5,737 nucleotides of DNA from Burkholderiaceae bacterium (GTDB lineage: Bacteria > Pseudomonadota > Gammaproteobacteria > Burkholderiales > Burkholderiaceae): positions 3,444 through 9,180 of the forward strand of contig JAGOEY010000018.1 in the NCBI GenBank assembly GCA_017997515.1, in the 5' to 3' direction. The position numbers were made by a program, and so were the translations under genes. Shown here in pieces: positions 1 through 5,737 of the stretch (the first letter of the stretch is position 1; each line of letters opens with the position of its first letter). The notes under the pieces are model-generated. The model made no database searches. It was not told the origin of the DNA and saw nothing but the letters and a program-made list of their open reading frames with translations.

Positions 1-621
1 GATTCACTGCGCCGCTGCGTCAAGGCCTGCGCCGAACGCGGGGTGGGTGTGTTGACCGTGTTCGCGTTCTCGTCCGAGAACTGGAACCGCCCGGCCGACG
101 AAGTGTCGGGCCTGATGGAGTTGATGGCGTTGGCGTTGGGCCGTGAGGTGCCGCGCCTGTTGGCCGATGGGGTGCGTTTGTACTTCGTGGGGGAACGCGC
201 CGGGCTGTCGGACAAGGTCAGCGCCGGTCTGGCCCAGGCCGAAGCCGCCACGGCACACAACCAGCGCTTGGTGCTCAACGTGTGTTTTAACTACGGTGGT
301 CGCTGGGACATTGCCCAGGCCGCTGACAAGCTGGCCGCCCGTGGCGAAGCCATCACCGAGGCCAGCCTGAACGGTGCGATGGCCATGTCCCATGTGCCTG
401 ACCCGGACCTGCTGGTGCGTACCGGCGGTGAGCAGCGCATCAGCAACTTCTTGCTGTGGCAGGCCGCATACTCAGAGCTGCATTTCAGCGACGCGTTGTG
501 GCCCGACTTTGACGAGGCCGCACTTGACGTGGCCATTGCAGCATTCCAGAAACGTGAGCGCCGGTTCGGCAAAACGTCCGAGCAGCTCACCGCCACACCT
601 TCCGCCCACAAGCTTGCCTGA
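1..621 (+). CDS. uppS: Undecaprenyl diphosphate synthase (cis-prenyltransferase), 5'-truncated by window edge
   Basis: The enzyme condenses eight IPP units in cis onto farnesyl diphosphate to give C55 undecaprenyl diphosphate, the lipid carrier for peptidoglycan and surface polysaccharides. It is cytosolic and membrane-associated. The reading frame is open from base 1 to the TGA at 619-621, giving 206 residues against about 250 in the family. Roughly 40 N-terminal residues, including the catalytic Asp motif (HxxMDGNGRW), therefore lie upstream of the window. Visible family motifs are VLTVFAFSSENWNRP (visible residues 17-31), LNVCFNYGGRWDI, and the signature RTGGEQRISNFLLWQ (from residue 140). 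The signature holds the arginines and serine that bind the IPP diphosphate. It ends in SELHFSDALWPDF, which is normal. The GTG or TTG codons near 43-54 are internal, not the true start. cdsA follows after 8 bp, and frr/pyrH probably lie upstream by synteny. Identification is very secure. Confidence 0.97.
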   Translation, partial: DSLRRCVKACAERGVGVLTVFAFSSENWNRPADEVSGLMELMALALGREVPRLLADGVRLYFVGERAGLSDKVSAGLAQAEAATAHNQRLVLNVCFNYGGRWDIAQAADKLAARGEAITEASLNGAMAMSHVPDPDLLVRTGGEQRISNFLLWQAAYSELHFSDALWPDFDEAALDVAIAAFQKRERRFGKTSEQLTATPSAHKLA

Positions 622-625
622 GGAG
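621..625 (+). promoter_or_regulatory. Shine-Dalgarno AGGAG for cdsA, overlapping the uppS stop codon
   Basis: AGGAG begins on the last base of the uppS TGA and lies 4 bases upstream of the cdsA ATG at 630. It is the clearest ribosome-binding site in the window. Its overlap with the uppS stop means ribosomes terminating on uppS can reinitiate directly on cdsA. This fixes the cdsA start. Confidence 0.75.
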
Positions 626-629
626 CACC

Positions 630-1478
630 ATGCTCAAACAGCGTGTCATCACCGCCATCGTCCTGCTGGCGATCCTTCTGCCAGCCCTGTTTTACCCGTC
701 ACCCGTGCCGTTCTGCGCCGTGGCGCTGGTCATGATTGCGGCCGCAGGCTGGGAATGGGGCCGCCTCAATGGCCTGCAGAACACTGGGTCGGTGCTGCTG
801 GCTGGGGTCTGTGTGGCCTTGTGTGGTGCGGCGTGGCAAGCGGGTTGGTTGGTCCAGCCTTTGCCCATGCTGTGGCTGGTCACAGGCGCGGCCTGGGTGC
901 TGGGCGGCGCTTTCTTGCTGCGTGCCGGAGTGGCCGGCTGGCCGCGTATCCCGCGTACCGTGCGTTTGGTGGGGGGTGTGCTGGGCTTGAGTCTGGCTTG
1001 GTTGGCCATGGCGCAGGCGCGGGTGGTTGGCATCAACTTCCTGCTGTCGGTGCTGCTGCTGGTCTGGGTGGCCGACATCTTTGCCTATTTTGCCGGGCGC
1101 ACCTTTGGCCTCAAATTCACCAAATCCAAGCTGGCCCCCGCCATCAGTCCCGGCAAAAGCTGGGAGGGTGTATGGGGTGGGATGGCGGGTGTGGTGGTGC
1201 TGGCGCTGGTGTGGGTCTGGGCCGACAAGACGTTTGCCCCTGCCGTCCCCAGTTTTTACAGCCAGCTGGCCTCGCGCCACATGCTGTTGCTGCTGGTGTC
1301 GGTGGTGTTTATGGGTGGCATGAGTGTGGTGGGAGATCTGGTCGAGTCGCTGATCAAACGCAGCGCCGGGGCCAAGGACAGCAGCCGCTTGTTGCCCGGC
1401 CACGGTGGTGTGCTGGACCGGATTGATGCTTTGCTTCCGACTTTGCCCCTGGCCATGATGCTGGTGTCTTTCACATGA
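630..1478 (+). CDS. cdsA: Phosphatidate cytidylyltransferase (CDP-diacylglycerol synthase)
   Basis: CdsA converts phosphatidic acid plus CTP to CDP-diacylglycerol and pyrophosphate, the branch-point precursor of phosphatidylethanolamine, phosphatidylglycerol and cardiolipin. It is an integral inner-membrane enzyme. The 282-residue product is almost entirely hydrophobic segments, for example about residues 7-40, 53-75, 79-98, 111-130, 134-154, 182-199 and 217-236. Residues 144-180 carry the conserved cytosolic block with WVADIFAYFAGRTFG and SPGKSWEG. The family signature is complete at 240-266: SLIKR, then AKD, then PGHGGVLDRID, with the metal-binding Asp residues D263 and D266 present. Length matches the family (about 270-285). 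The ATG at 630 is chosen because AGGAG precedes it and the N-terminus (MLKQRVITAIVLLAI) is typical. The stop overlaps dxr by four bases. Nothing looks damaged. Confidence 0.97.
   Translation: MLKQRVITAIVLLAILLPALFYPSPVPFCAVALVMIAAAGWEWGRLNGLQNTGSVLLAGVCVALCGAAWQAGWLVQPLPMLWLVTGAAWVLGGAFLLRAGVAGWPRIPRTVRLVGGVLGLSLAWLAMAQARVVGINFLLSVLLLVWVADIFAYFAGRTFGLKFTKSKLAPAISPGKSWEGVWGGMAGVVVLALVWVWADKTFAPAVPSFYSQLASRHMLLLLVSVVFMGGMSVVGDLVESLIKRSAGAKDSSRLLPGHGGVLDRIDALLPTLPLAMMLVSFT
1475..1478 (+). other. ATGA stop/start overlap coupling cdsA to dxr
   Basis: The dxr start codon ATG (1475-1477) overlaps the cdsA TGA (1476-1478). No strong Shine-Dalgarno precedes it; the best candidate is GGTG at 1463-1466. 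dxr translation is therefore inferred to depend largely on termination-reinitiation by ribosomes leaving cdsA. Confidence 0.7.
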
Positions 1479-2671
1479 GCGCGCTAGAGCGCAGGCAGCG
1501 CATCTCCGTGCTGGGATCGACCGGCTCCATCGGTTGCAACACGCTTGACGTGCTGGCACGGCACCCGGACCGGTTCGAGGTCTACGCCCTGGGTGCGGCC
1601 ACGCAGGTCGACCTGATGCTGCAGCAGTGTGCCCAGTTCAAGCCCCGTTTTGCCGCCATGGCGAGTGAGCCGCATGGCCGCGCCTTGCAGGAAAAAATCA
1701 AGGAAAATGGGCTTCCAACGCAGGTGCTGTTTGCGCAAGGTGCTATGGAAGATATAGCGTCCAGCGACGAGGTCGATATGGTGATGGCCGCCATCGTCGG
1801 CGCAGCTGGTCTGGGCCCGTGCCTGGCAGCGGCGCGCAGCGGCAAGCGCCTGTTGCTGGCCAACAAAGAGGCGTTGGTGGTGGGTGGTGAATTCTTCCTG
1901 CGCACGGTGGAGCAGGGCGGGGCCCGGCTGCTGCCCATCGACAGCGAACATTCCGCCATCTTCCAGTCGCTGCCCGAAGACCCCGCAACCTGGCAGCGCC
2001 GGGTGCACAAGATCATCCTGACCGCGTCCGGCGGCCCGTTTCGCACCCGTGACCCGGCCACACTGCGCGACGTCACCCCCGAGCAGGCCTGCGCCCACCC
2101 GAACTGGTCGATGGGCCGCAAAATTTCGGTGGACTCGGCCACTATGATGAACAAGGCGCTTGAAGTGATCGAGGCGCGTTACCTGTTTGGTGTGGCACCC
2201 GCACAAATCGAGGTGGTGATCCACCCGCAAAGCATCGTGCATTCGATGGTGCAGTACCGCGACGCGTCTTTTGTGGCGCAGCTGGGCTCGCCCGACATGC
2301 GGGTGCCTATTGCCTATGGCCTGTCCTGGCCCGAGCGTATGGAGAGTGGTGCGGCACCGCTGGATTTCACGTCCCTGGCGGCCATGACCTTCGAGGTGCC
2401 CGATGCCCAGCGTTTCCCCGGCCTGCAACTGGCGTGGGACGCGTTGAATGCAGCCCCGGGCACCACGGCGGTGCTGAACGCGGCCAACGAGGTCGCGGTG
2501 CAGGCCTTTCTGGACCGCAGCATCCGTTTTGACCAGATTCACCACGTCAACCTTGCAACTTTGGAGGCCGTATCCCCCTCCAACCCGTCCTCACTGGAAG
2601 AATTGCTCGCGCTGGATGCTCTTTCGCGTGAAGCTGCGCACCATGCCATGACCTCCATGGCAGTGCGGTGA
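1475..2671 (+). CDS. dxr: 1-deoxy-D-xylulose-5-phosphate reductoisomerase
   Basis: Dxr (IspC) rearranges and reduces 1-deoxy-D-xylulose 5-phosphate to 2-C-methyl-D-erythritol 4-phosphate, using NADPH and a divalent metal. This is the first committed step of the MEP isoprenoid pathway, in the cytosol, and the target of fosmidomycin. The product has 398 residues, the same length as E. coli Dxr. The NADPH-binding glycine motif GSTGSIG is at 14-20 and LLLANKEALVVGG (ANKE at 129-132) follows. Metal ligands are D156 and E158 in PIDSEHSAIFQ, and E230 and E233 in MMNKALEVIEA. The substrate-contacting flexible loop HPNWSMGRK is at 208-216, with N226 and K227 also present. HPQSIVHSMVQY and GSPDMRVPIAYGLSWPER are intact, and the C-terminal helical domain ends normally. 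MEP output feeds the prenyl chains used by UppS, encoded just upstream. Residues 72-97 are encoded by an unusually A/T-rich stretch (see findings), but the protein length there matches E. coli. Confidence 0.98.
   Translation: MSALERRQRISVLGSTGSIGCNTLDVLARHPDRFEVYALGAATQVDLMLQQCAQFKPRFAAMASEPHGRALQEKIKENGLPTQVLFAQGAMEDIASSDEVDMVMAAIVGAAGLGPCLAAARSGKRLLLANKEALVVGGEFFLRTVEQGGARLLPIDSEHSAIFQSLPEDPATWQRRVHKIILTASGGPFRTRDPATLRDVTPEQACAHPNWSMGRKISVDSATMMNKALEVIEARYLFGVAPAQIEVVIHPQSIVHSMVQYRDASFVAQLGSPDMRVPIAYGLSWPERMESGAAPLDFTSLAAMTFEVPDAQRFPGLQLAWDALNAAPGTTAVLNAANEVAVQAFLDRSIRFDQIHHVNLATLEAVSPSNPSSLEELLALDALSREAAHHAMTSMAVR
1742..1758 (+). repeat. Short inverted repeat GCTAT-N7-ATAGC inside dxr
   Basis: GCTAT (1742-1746) and ATAGC (1754-1758) form a 5-bp dyad with a 7-base loop. 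It is preceded by GCGCAAGG (1734-1741) and sits in an A/T-rich patch of an otherwise GC-rich gene. I recall GCGCAAG-like sequence next to GCTAT...ATAGC dyads as a frequent small repeat in Comamonadaceae genomes. That resemblance is from memory and unverified. It is in frame and does not interrupt dxr. Confidence 0.4.
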
Positions 2672-2684
2672 GGCACACAGTGGC

Positions 2685-2703
2685 TTATTTGCCCGGGAAA
2701 TAA
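2685..2703. repeat. AT-rich inverted repeat in the dxr-rseP gap, over the rseP ribosome-binding region
   Basis: TTATTT (2685-2690) is complementary to AAATAA (2698-2703). The centre, G plus CCCGGG, is itself palindromic, so the whole forms a near-perfect 19-bp DNA dyad ending two bases before the rseP ATG. As RNA it would give only a weak A-U stem with a bulge. The only plausible Shine-Dalgarno for rseP (GGGA, 2695-2698) lies inside it. It has no T-run, so it does not look like an intrinsic terminator. A role as an operator or translation-modulating hairpin is conjecture. Confidence 0.4.
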
Positions 2704-2705
2704 AG

Positions 2706-4076
2706 ATGCTGACGATTGTTGCGTTTATTGTGGCCTTGGCCCTGTTGATTGCCGTACACGAGTACGGGCACTACCGCGTCGCGGTGGCCTGTGGTGTGAA
2801 GGTGGAGCGGTTCTCGATCGGGTTTGGCAAGACACTTTTCCGCTGGCAGCCCAAGGGGTCGCCCACGGAGTTCGTCATTGGCATGCTGCCCTTGGGCGGG
2901 TACGTGAAGATGCTCGATGAGCGCGAGGCACCCGTGGCCGAACATGAACGGCATCTGGCGTTCAACAACCGTCCTTTGCGGCAGCGCGCTGCCATTGTGG
3001 CTGCCGGGCCAGCCGCCAATCTGCTGCTGGCAGTGCTGTTGTATGCCATGGTGAGCTGGGTGGGTGTGCAAGAGCCACGCGCCGTGTTGTCGATGCCCGC
3101 AGTGGGTTCCATTGCCGAAAAGGCTGGACTGCGGGGCGGCGAGTTGGTCACCCGTGCAGGCGTGGAGGGTGAAGCCCTGCAGCCGGTGCAGTCGTTTGAG
3201 GACTTTCGCTGGCTGCTGACCCAGGCGGCACTGAACGGCCAGAACGTGCAACTGGAATTGCAAGCAACTGCTGCCGCAGGTCAAACTGCTTTGCAGGAGT
3301 TGCGCTTGCCCCTGGGTGGTATGGCCGCCAGCGAGGTGGACGCCCAGTTGTTCCGCAAGATCGGTATCGTGGGTCCGTGGACTCCTCCGGTGATTGGTGA
3401 AGTGATGCCCGACGGTGCCGCAGCCGCAGCGGGCCTGCGTGCGGGCGATACCGTGCGCCGTATCGGTGCCACGGACATCGTGGACGGCCAGCAACTGCGT
3501 GAAGCCATCCGGGCCTCCGTGCAGGGAACCCAGCCCGTTCAGAAAAACTGGACGGTGGAGCGTAATGGTTCCACCGTGACGCTGAACGTCACACCCGCTG
3601 CCCTGCAGGATGGGGCCGCCGTCGTGGGGCGTATTGGTGCTTATGTCGGAGGCGCCCCAGAATTTGTGACAGTGCGCCATGGGCCGTTCACCGGCCTGTG
3701 GAAAGGGGTGGTGCGCACCTGGGAAGTCTCGGTGCTGACGCTGCGCATGATGGGCAAGATGGTGATTGGCCAGGCGTCGCTTAAAAACCTGAGCGGGCCG
3801 CTCACCATCGCCGATTACGCGGGCAAGTCTGCCAGCCTGGGGTTGACCCAGTACCTCACCTTTCTGGCCCTGATCAGCGTCAGCCTGGGGGTTTTGAACC
3901 TGTTACCGCTGCCTGTCCTCGACGGGGGGCACCTGATGTATTATCTTTGGGAGGGTGTGACTGGCAAAAGCGTCTCCACCGCGTGGATGGAGCGTCTCCA
4001 GCGCGGGGGTGTTGCAGTGCTGCTGGTCATGATGTCCATCGCACTTTTCAACGATGTCTCCCGGCTCTTTGGCTAA
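2706..4076 (+). CDS. rseP: RseP site-2 intramembrane zinc metalloprotease (regulator of sigma-E)
   Basis: RseP is an inner-membrane M50 protease. In E. coli it cuts the anti-sigma factor RseA after DegS cleavage, releasing sigma-E, and degrades leftover signal peptides. The 456-residue product matches the family (about 450). Transmembrane segment 1 (about 2-24) carries the zinc motif HEYGH at 18-22. Next come the membrane-associated beta-loop (FGKTLFRW to PLGGYVKMLDERE) and transmembrane segment 2 (about 95-118, with AAGPAAN). PDZ1 spans about 125-220. PDZ2 begins near 229 (VIGEVMPDGAAAAAGLRAGD) and runs to about 310. The third segment has N398 and NLLPLPVLDGGH, with the third zinc ligand D406, and a last segment lies at about 431-452. 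All catalytic residues are present. The ATG at 2706 fits because TM1 starts immediately. Placement just upstream of bamA is typical and links stress sensing to outer-membrane assembly. Whether RseA is the substrate here cannot be seen. Confidence 0.97.
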   Translation: MLTIVAFIVALALLIAVHEYGHYRVAVACGVKVERFSIGFGKTLFRWQPKGSPTEFVIGMLPLGGYVKMLDEREAPVAEHERHLAFNNRPLRQRAAIVAAGPAANLLLAVLLYAMVSWVGVQEPRAVLSMPAVGSIAEKAGLRGGELVTRAGVEGEALQPVQSFEDFRWLLTQAALNGQNVQLELQATAAAGQTALQELRLPLGGMAASEVDAQLFRKIGIVGPWTPPVIGEVMPDGAAAAAGLRAGDTVRRIGATDIVDGQQLREAIRASVQGTQPVQKNWTVERNGSTVTLNVTPAALQDGAAVVGRIGAYVGGAPEFVTVRHGPFTGLWKGVVRTWEVSVLTLRMMGKMVIGQASLKNLSGPLTIADYAGKSASLGLTQYLTFLALISVSLGVLNLLPLPVLDGGHLMYYLWEGVTGKSVSTAWMERLQRGGVAVLLVMMSIALFNDVSRLFG

Positions 4077-4142
4077 TCTTTCGGCTGCTGCCGCTCCACC
4101 ATGGCGGGCCACCCCTGCTTCGTTCAGCCTCGAAAATCTTTC
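4077..4142. other. rseP-bamA intergenic spacer without clear promoter, terminator or Shine-Dalgarno
   Basis: The 66 bp between the rseP TAA and the chosen bamA ATG contain no T-run hairpin and no convincing sigma-70 or sigma-E promoter by eye. No purine-rich ribosome-binding site lies 5-10 bases before 4143; the upstream bases read CGAAAATCTTTC. The spacer keeps the reading frame common to rseP and bamA, with no stop codon. It includes an alternative in-frame ATG at 4101. Confidence 0.6.
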
Positions 4143-4226
4143 ATGAACCATCATTTCAATCGCTTTCACCTGCGCACGGTCTCTGCCGTGGTCGCCATGG
4201 CCTTTGCCGCACAGGCTGCCTGGGCC
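4143..4226 (+). other. BamA Sec signal peptide
   Basis: Residues 1-28 have a basic and histidine-rich n-region (MNHHFNRFHLR), a hydrophobic core (TVSAVVAMAFAAQAA) and an AWA cleavage motif, followed by mature VDPF. This is consistent with Sec export and signal-peptidase-I processing, as required for an outer-membrane barrel. It supports the 4143 start over 4101. Confidence 0.85.
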
Positions 4227-5737
4227 GTCGATCCCTTCACTGTGAGTGACATCCGTATCGAAGGCCTGCAGCGTGTTGAGCCAGGCACCGTGTTTGCATC
4301 CCTGCCCGTGCGGGTGGGTGACACCTACAACGACGAAAAGGGTTCTGGCGCGATCAATGCGCTGTTCTCTTTAGGTCTGTTCAAAGACGTGCGGCTTGAA
4401 ACCAACGGAAACGTGCTGGTGGTGGTGGTCGAAGAGCGCCCCACCGTGGCGGAAGTCGAATTTGTCGGGACCAAAGAGTTCGACAAGGACACGCTGAAAA
4501 AAGCCATGCGTGACGTGGGGCTGGTTGAGGGGCGTCCGTTTGACAAGGCGCTGGCCGACCGCGCGGAGCAGGAGTTGAAGCGCCAGTACATCAACAAGAG
4601 CCTGTACGGTGCCGAAATTGTGACCACGGTCACACCGATTGAGCGCAACCGGGTGAACCTGACCTTCAGCGTGACCGAAGGCGACGCCGCCAAGATCAAG
4701 GAAATCAACATCGTGGGCAACAAGGCCTTCAGCGCGTCCACGCTGAAGGGCCAGTTTGACCTCGACACCGGTGGCTGGCTCAGTTGGTACACCAAGTCCG
4801 ACCGCTACGCCCGTAACAAGCTCAACGCCGACCTGGAAGCACTGCGTGCGTACTACCTGTCGCGTGGGTATCTGGAGTTCCGGATCGATTCCACCCAGGT
4901 CGCTATTTCGCCTGACAAGGAGGATATTTCTGTCACCATCAACGTCACCGAGGGTGAGCGCTTTGTGGTCTCCAACGTCAAGCTAGAAGGCAACTACCTC
5001 GACAAGGACGATGAGTTCAAGTCGCTGGTGACGATCAAACCCGGTGAGGCTTTTAACGCCGATGCCGTGGCTCAGACCACCAAGGCTTTCACCGACTACT
5101 TTGGCAATTTTGGCTATGCCTTTGCCCGCGTGGAATCGCGCCCCGAGATCGACCGTGCCACCAACCAGGTCACGCTGGTGCTGCAGGCGGATCCATCACG
5201 TCGCGCTTATGTGCGCAAGATCAATATTTCGGGCAACAACAAAACCCGCGACGAAGTGCTACGCCGTGAATTCCGCCAGCTGGAGTCGTCGTGGTACGAC
5301 GGTGACAAGATCAAGCTGTCCCGCGACCGCGTGGATCGCCTGGGTTATTTCACCGATGTGAATGTGGAAATCCAGGAAGTGGCTGGCTCGCCTGACCAGG
5401 TGGACTTGATGGTCTCCATGGTCGAAAAACCCACAGGCAGTTTGACCTTGGGTGCGGGTTTCTCCAGCGCCGAGAAGGTCTCTCTTTCATTCGGTATCAA
5501 GCAGGAAAACGTATTTGGCTCGGGCAACTACCTGGGTATCGACGTCAACACCAGCAAATACAACCGCACCCTGGTGCTGAGTACGACCAACCCGTACTTC
5601 ACCCAGGACGGCATTTCGCGCACCCTGGATCTGTACCACCGCTCCTCCAAGCCGTACCAAGACCAGGGCGGTAACTACGAGTTGGTCACCCAAGGTGCGA
5701 GTGTGCGTTTTGGTGTGCCCTTCAGCGAAACCGACAC
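4143..5737 (+). CDS. bamA: BamA outer-membrane beta-barrel assembly factor, 3'-truncated by window edge
   Basis: BamA (Omp85/YaeT) is the essential core of the BAM complex. Its periplasmic POTRA domains receive unfolded outer-membrane proteins and its 16-strand barrel inserts them. The frame is open from 4143 to the window edge, giving 531 complete codons of an expected 760-800. A signal peptide spans residues 1-28 with signal-peptidase-I site AWA|VDPF. Five POTRA domains start near residues 32 (FTVSDIRIEGLQRV), 101 (TVAEVEFVGTKEF), 184 (KIKEINIVGNKAF), 273 (RFVVSNVKLEGNY) and 355 (AYVRKINISGNNKT). The fifth ends with the conserved RLGYFTDVNVE. The barrel begins near residue 432 (GSLTLGAGFSSAEKVSLSFG). 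The diagnostic VRGF barrel motif would lie beyond the window. The ATG at 4143 gives a normal signal peptide; an in-frame ATG at 4101 would add 14 residues (MAGHPCFVQPRKSF) before it and is less likely. The surrounding gene order supports the call. Confidence 0.97.
   Translation, partial: MNHHFNRFHLRTVSAVVAMAFAAQAAWAVDPFTVSDIRIEGLQRVEPGTVFASLPVRVGDTYNDEKGSGAINALFSLGLFKDVRLETNGNVLVVVVEERPTVAEVEFVGTKEFDKDTLKKAMRDVGLVEGRPFDKALADRAEQELKRQYINKSLYGAEIVTTVTPIERNRVNLTFSVTEGDAAKIKEINIVGNKAFSASTLKGQFDLDTGGWLSWYTKSDRYARNKLNADLEALRAYYLSRGYLEFRIDSTQVAISPDKEDISVTINVTEGERFVVSNVKLEGNYLDKDDEFKSLVTIKPGEAFNADAVAQTTKAFTDYFGNFGYAFARVESRPEIDRATNQVTLVLQADPSRRAYVRKINISGNNKTRDEVLRREFRQLESSWYDGDKIKLSRDRVDRLGYFTDVNVEIQEVAGSPDQVDLMVSMVEKPTGSLTLGAGFSSAEKVSLSFGIKQENVFGSGNYLGIDVNTSKYNRTLVLSTTNPYFTQDGISRTLDLYHRSSKPYQDQGGNYELVTQGASVRFGVPFSETD

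Noticed and set aside
374..1426. 350-codon plus-strand open frame overlapping uppS and cdsA
   Set aside because: It is out of frame with two certain genes, rich in Cys/Trp/Arg/Gly, and spans the uppS-cdsA junction. It is a frame shadow.
1481..1492. Dyad GCGCT-AG-AGCGC in the first dxr codons
   Set aside because: The arms are short, the spacer is only 2 bases and the region is GC-rich coding sequence; chance is a sufficient explanation.
699..1559. Long minus-strand open frame of 286 codons opposite cdsA and the dxr start
   Set aside because: It lies wholly antisense to genes with unambiguous family motifs. Its composition is Gln/His/Arg/Pro-rich, as expected from the complement of GC-rich codons, and it shows no recognisable domain.
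1484..2545. 353-codon minus-strand open frame opposite dxr
   Set aside because: It is an antisense shadow of dxr, rich in His/Arg/Gln/Gly, with no family motif and no independent start context.
3254..3285. GGAATT ... TCAAA within rseP as a possible sigma-E-type promoter for bamA
   Set aside because: Spacing between the elements (about 21 bases) is too long for a sigma-E promoter, the -35 match is partial, and the site is over 850 bp from bamA.
2685..3680. 331-codon minus-strand open frame opposite rseP
   Set aside because: It is an antisense shadow produced by high third-position GC in rseP; composition is atypical and no domain is visible.
4074..4079. TAATCT at the rseP stop as a possible -10 box for bamA
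   Set aside because: No -35 element is found at 16-18 bp upstream; the nearest candidate, TTTTCA at 4045-4050, is 23 bp away.
4091..4107. CCGC...GCGG inverted repeat in the rseP-bamA spacer as a terminator
   Set aside because: The stem is only 4 bp with a 9-base loop and no T-run follows; it is not a credible terminator.

Overview
The window is chromosomal, GC-rich and fully packed with genes on the + strand. It carries a well-conserved proteobacterial envelope-biogenesis cluster in the order uppS (5' end missing) - cdsA - dxr - rseP - bamA (3' end missing). The BamA and RseP sequences look betaproteobacterial. The start of the BamA barrel (GFSSAEKVSLSFGIKQENVF and the following NTSKYNRT and TTNPYFTQDGISRT segments) resembles Burkholderiales proteins, most likely Comamonadaceae (Rhodoferax/Polaromonas/Acidovorax-like). 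That assignment is recognition from memory, not a database search.

Layout. Positions 1-621 hold the C-terminal 206 residues of undecaprenyl diphosphate synthase. Eight bases later, cdsA (630-1478) encodes the multi-membrane-spanning CDP-diacylglycerol synthase. Its stop overlaps the dxr start in an ATGA, and dxr (1475-2671) encodes 1-deoxy-D-xylulose-5-phosphate reductoisomerase. After a 34-bp gap containing a small AT-rich inverted repeat comes rseP (2706-4076), the site-2 intramembrane metalloprotease with two PDZ domains. A 66-bp gap with no obvious Shine-Dalgarno leads to bamA (4143 to the window end). It has a signal peptide, five POTRA domains and the first strands of the beta-barrel. 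No gap exceeds about 70 bp, and I see no terminator, RNA gene, insertion sequence, CRISPR array or phage gene.

How the genes fit together. Dxr commits carbon to the MEP pathway, whose IPP/FPP products UppS elongates to the C55 lipid carrier for peptidoglycan and O-antigen. CdsA makes the liponucleotide precursor of all major phospholipids. RseP cleaves anti-sigma factors (RseA in E. coli) in the envelope stress response and clears signal-peptide remnants. BamA inserts outer-membrane beta-barrel proteins. Tight spacing, stop/start overlap and absence of terminators suggest one transcription unit, probably continuing into skp/ompH and lpxD beyond the window, as in related genomes.

This is an ordinary core region and I found no undescribed system. 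The points worth a second look are small: a short AT-rich inverted-repeat patch inside dxr that resembles a repeat I associate with Comamonadaceae, the inverted repeat over the rseP ribosome-binding region, and the poorly defined bamA translation start.
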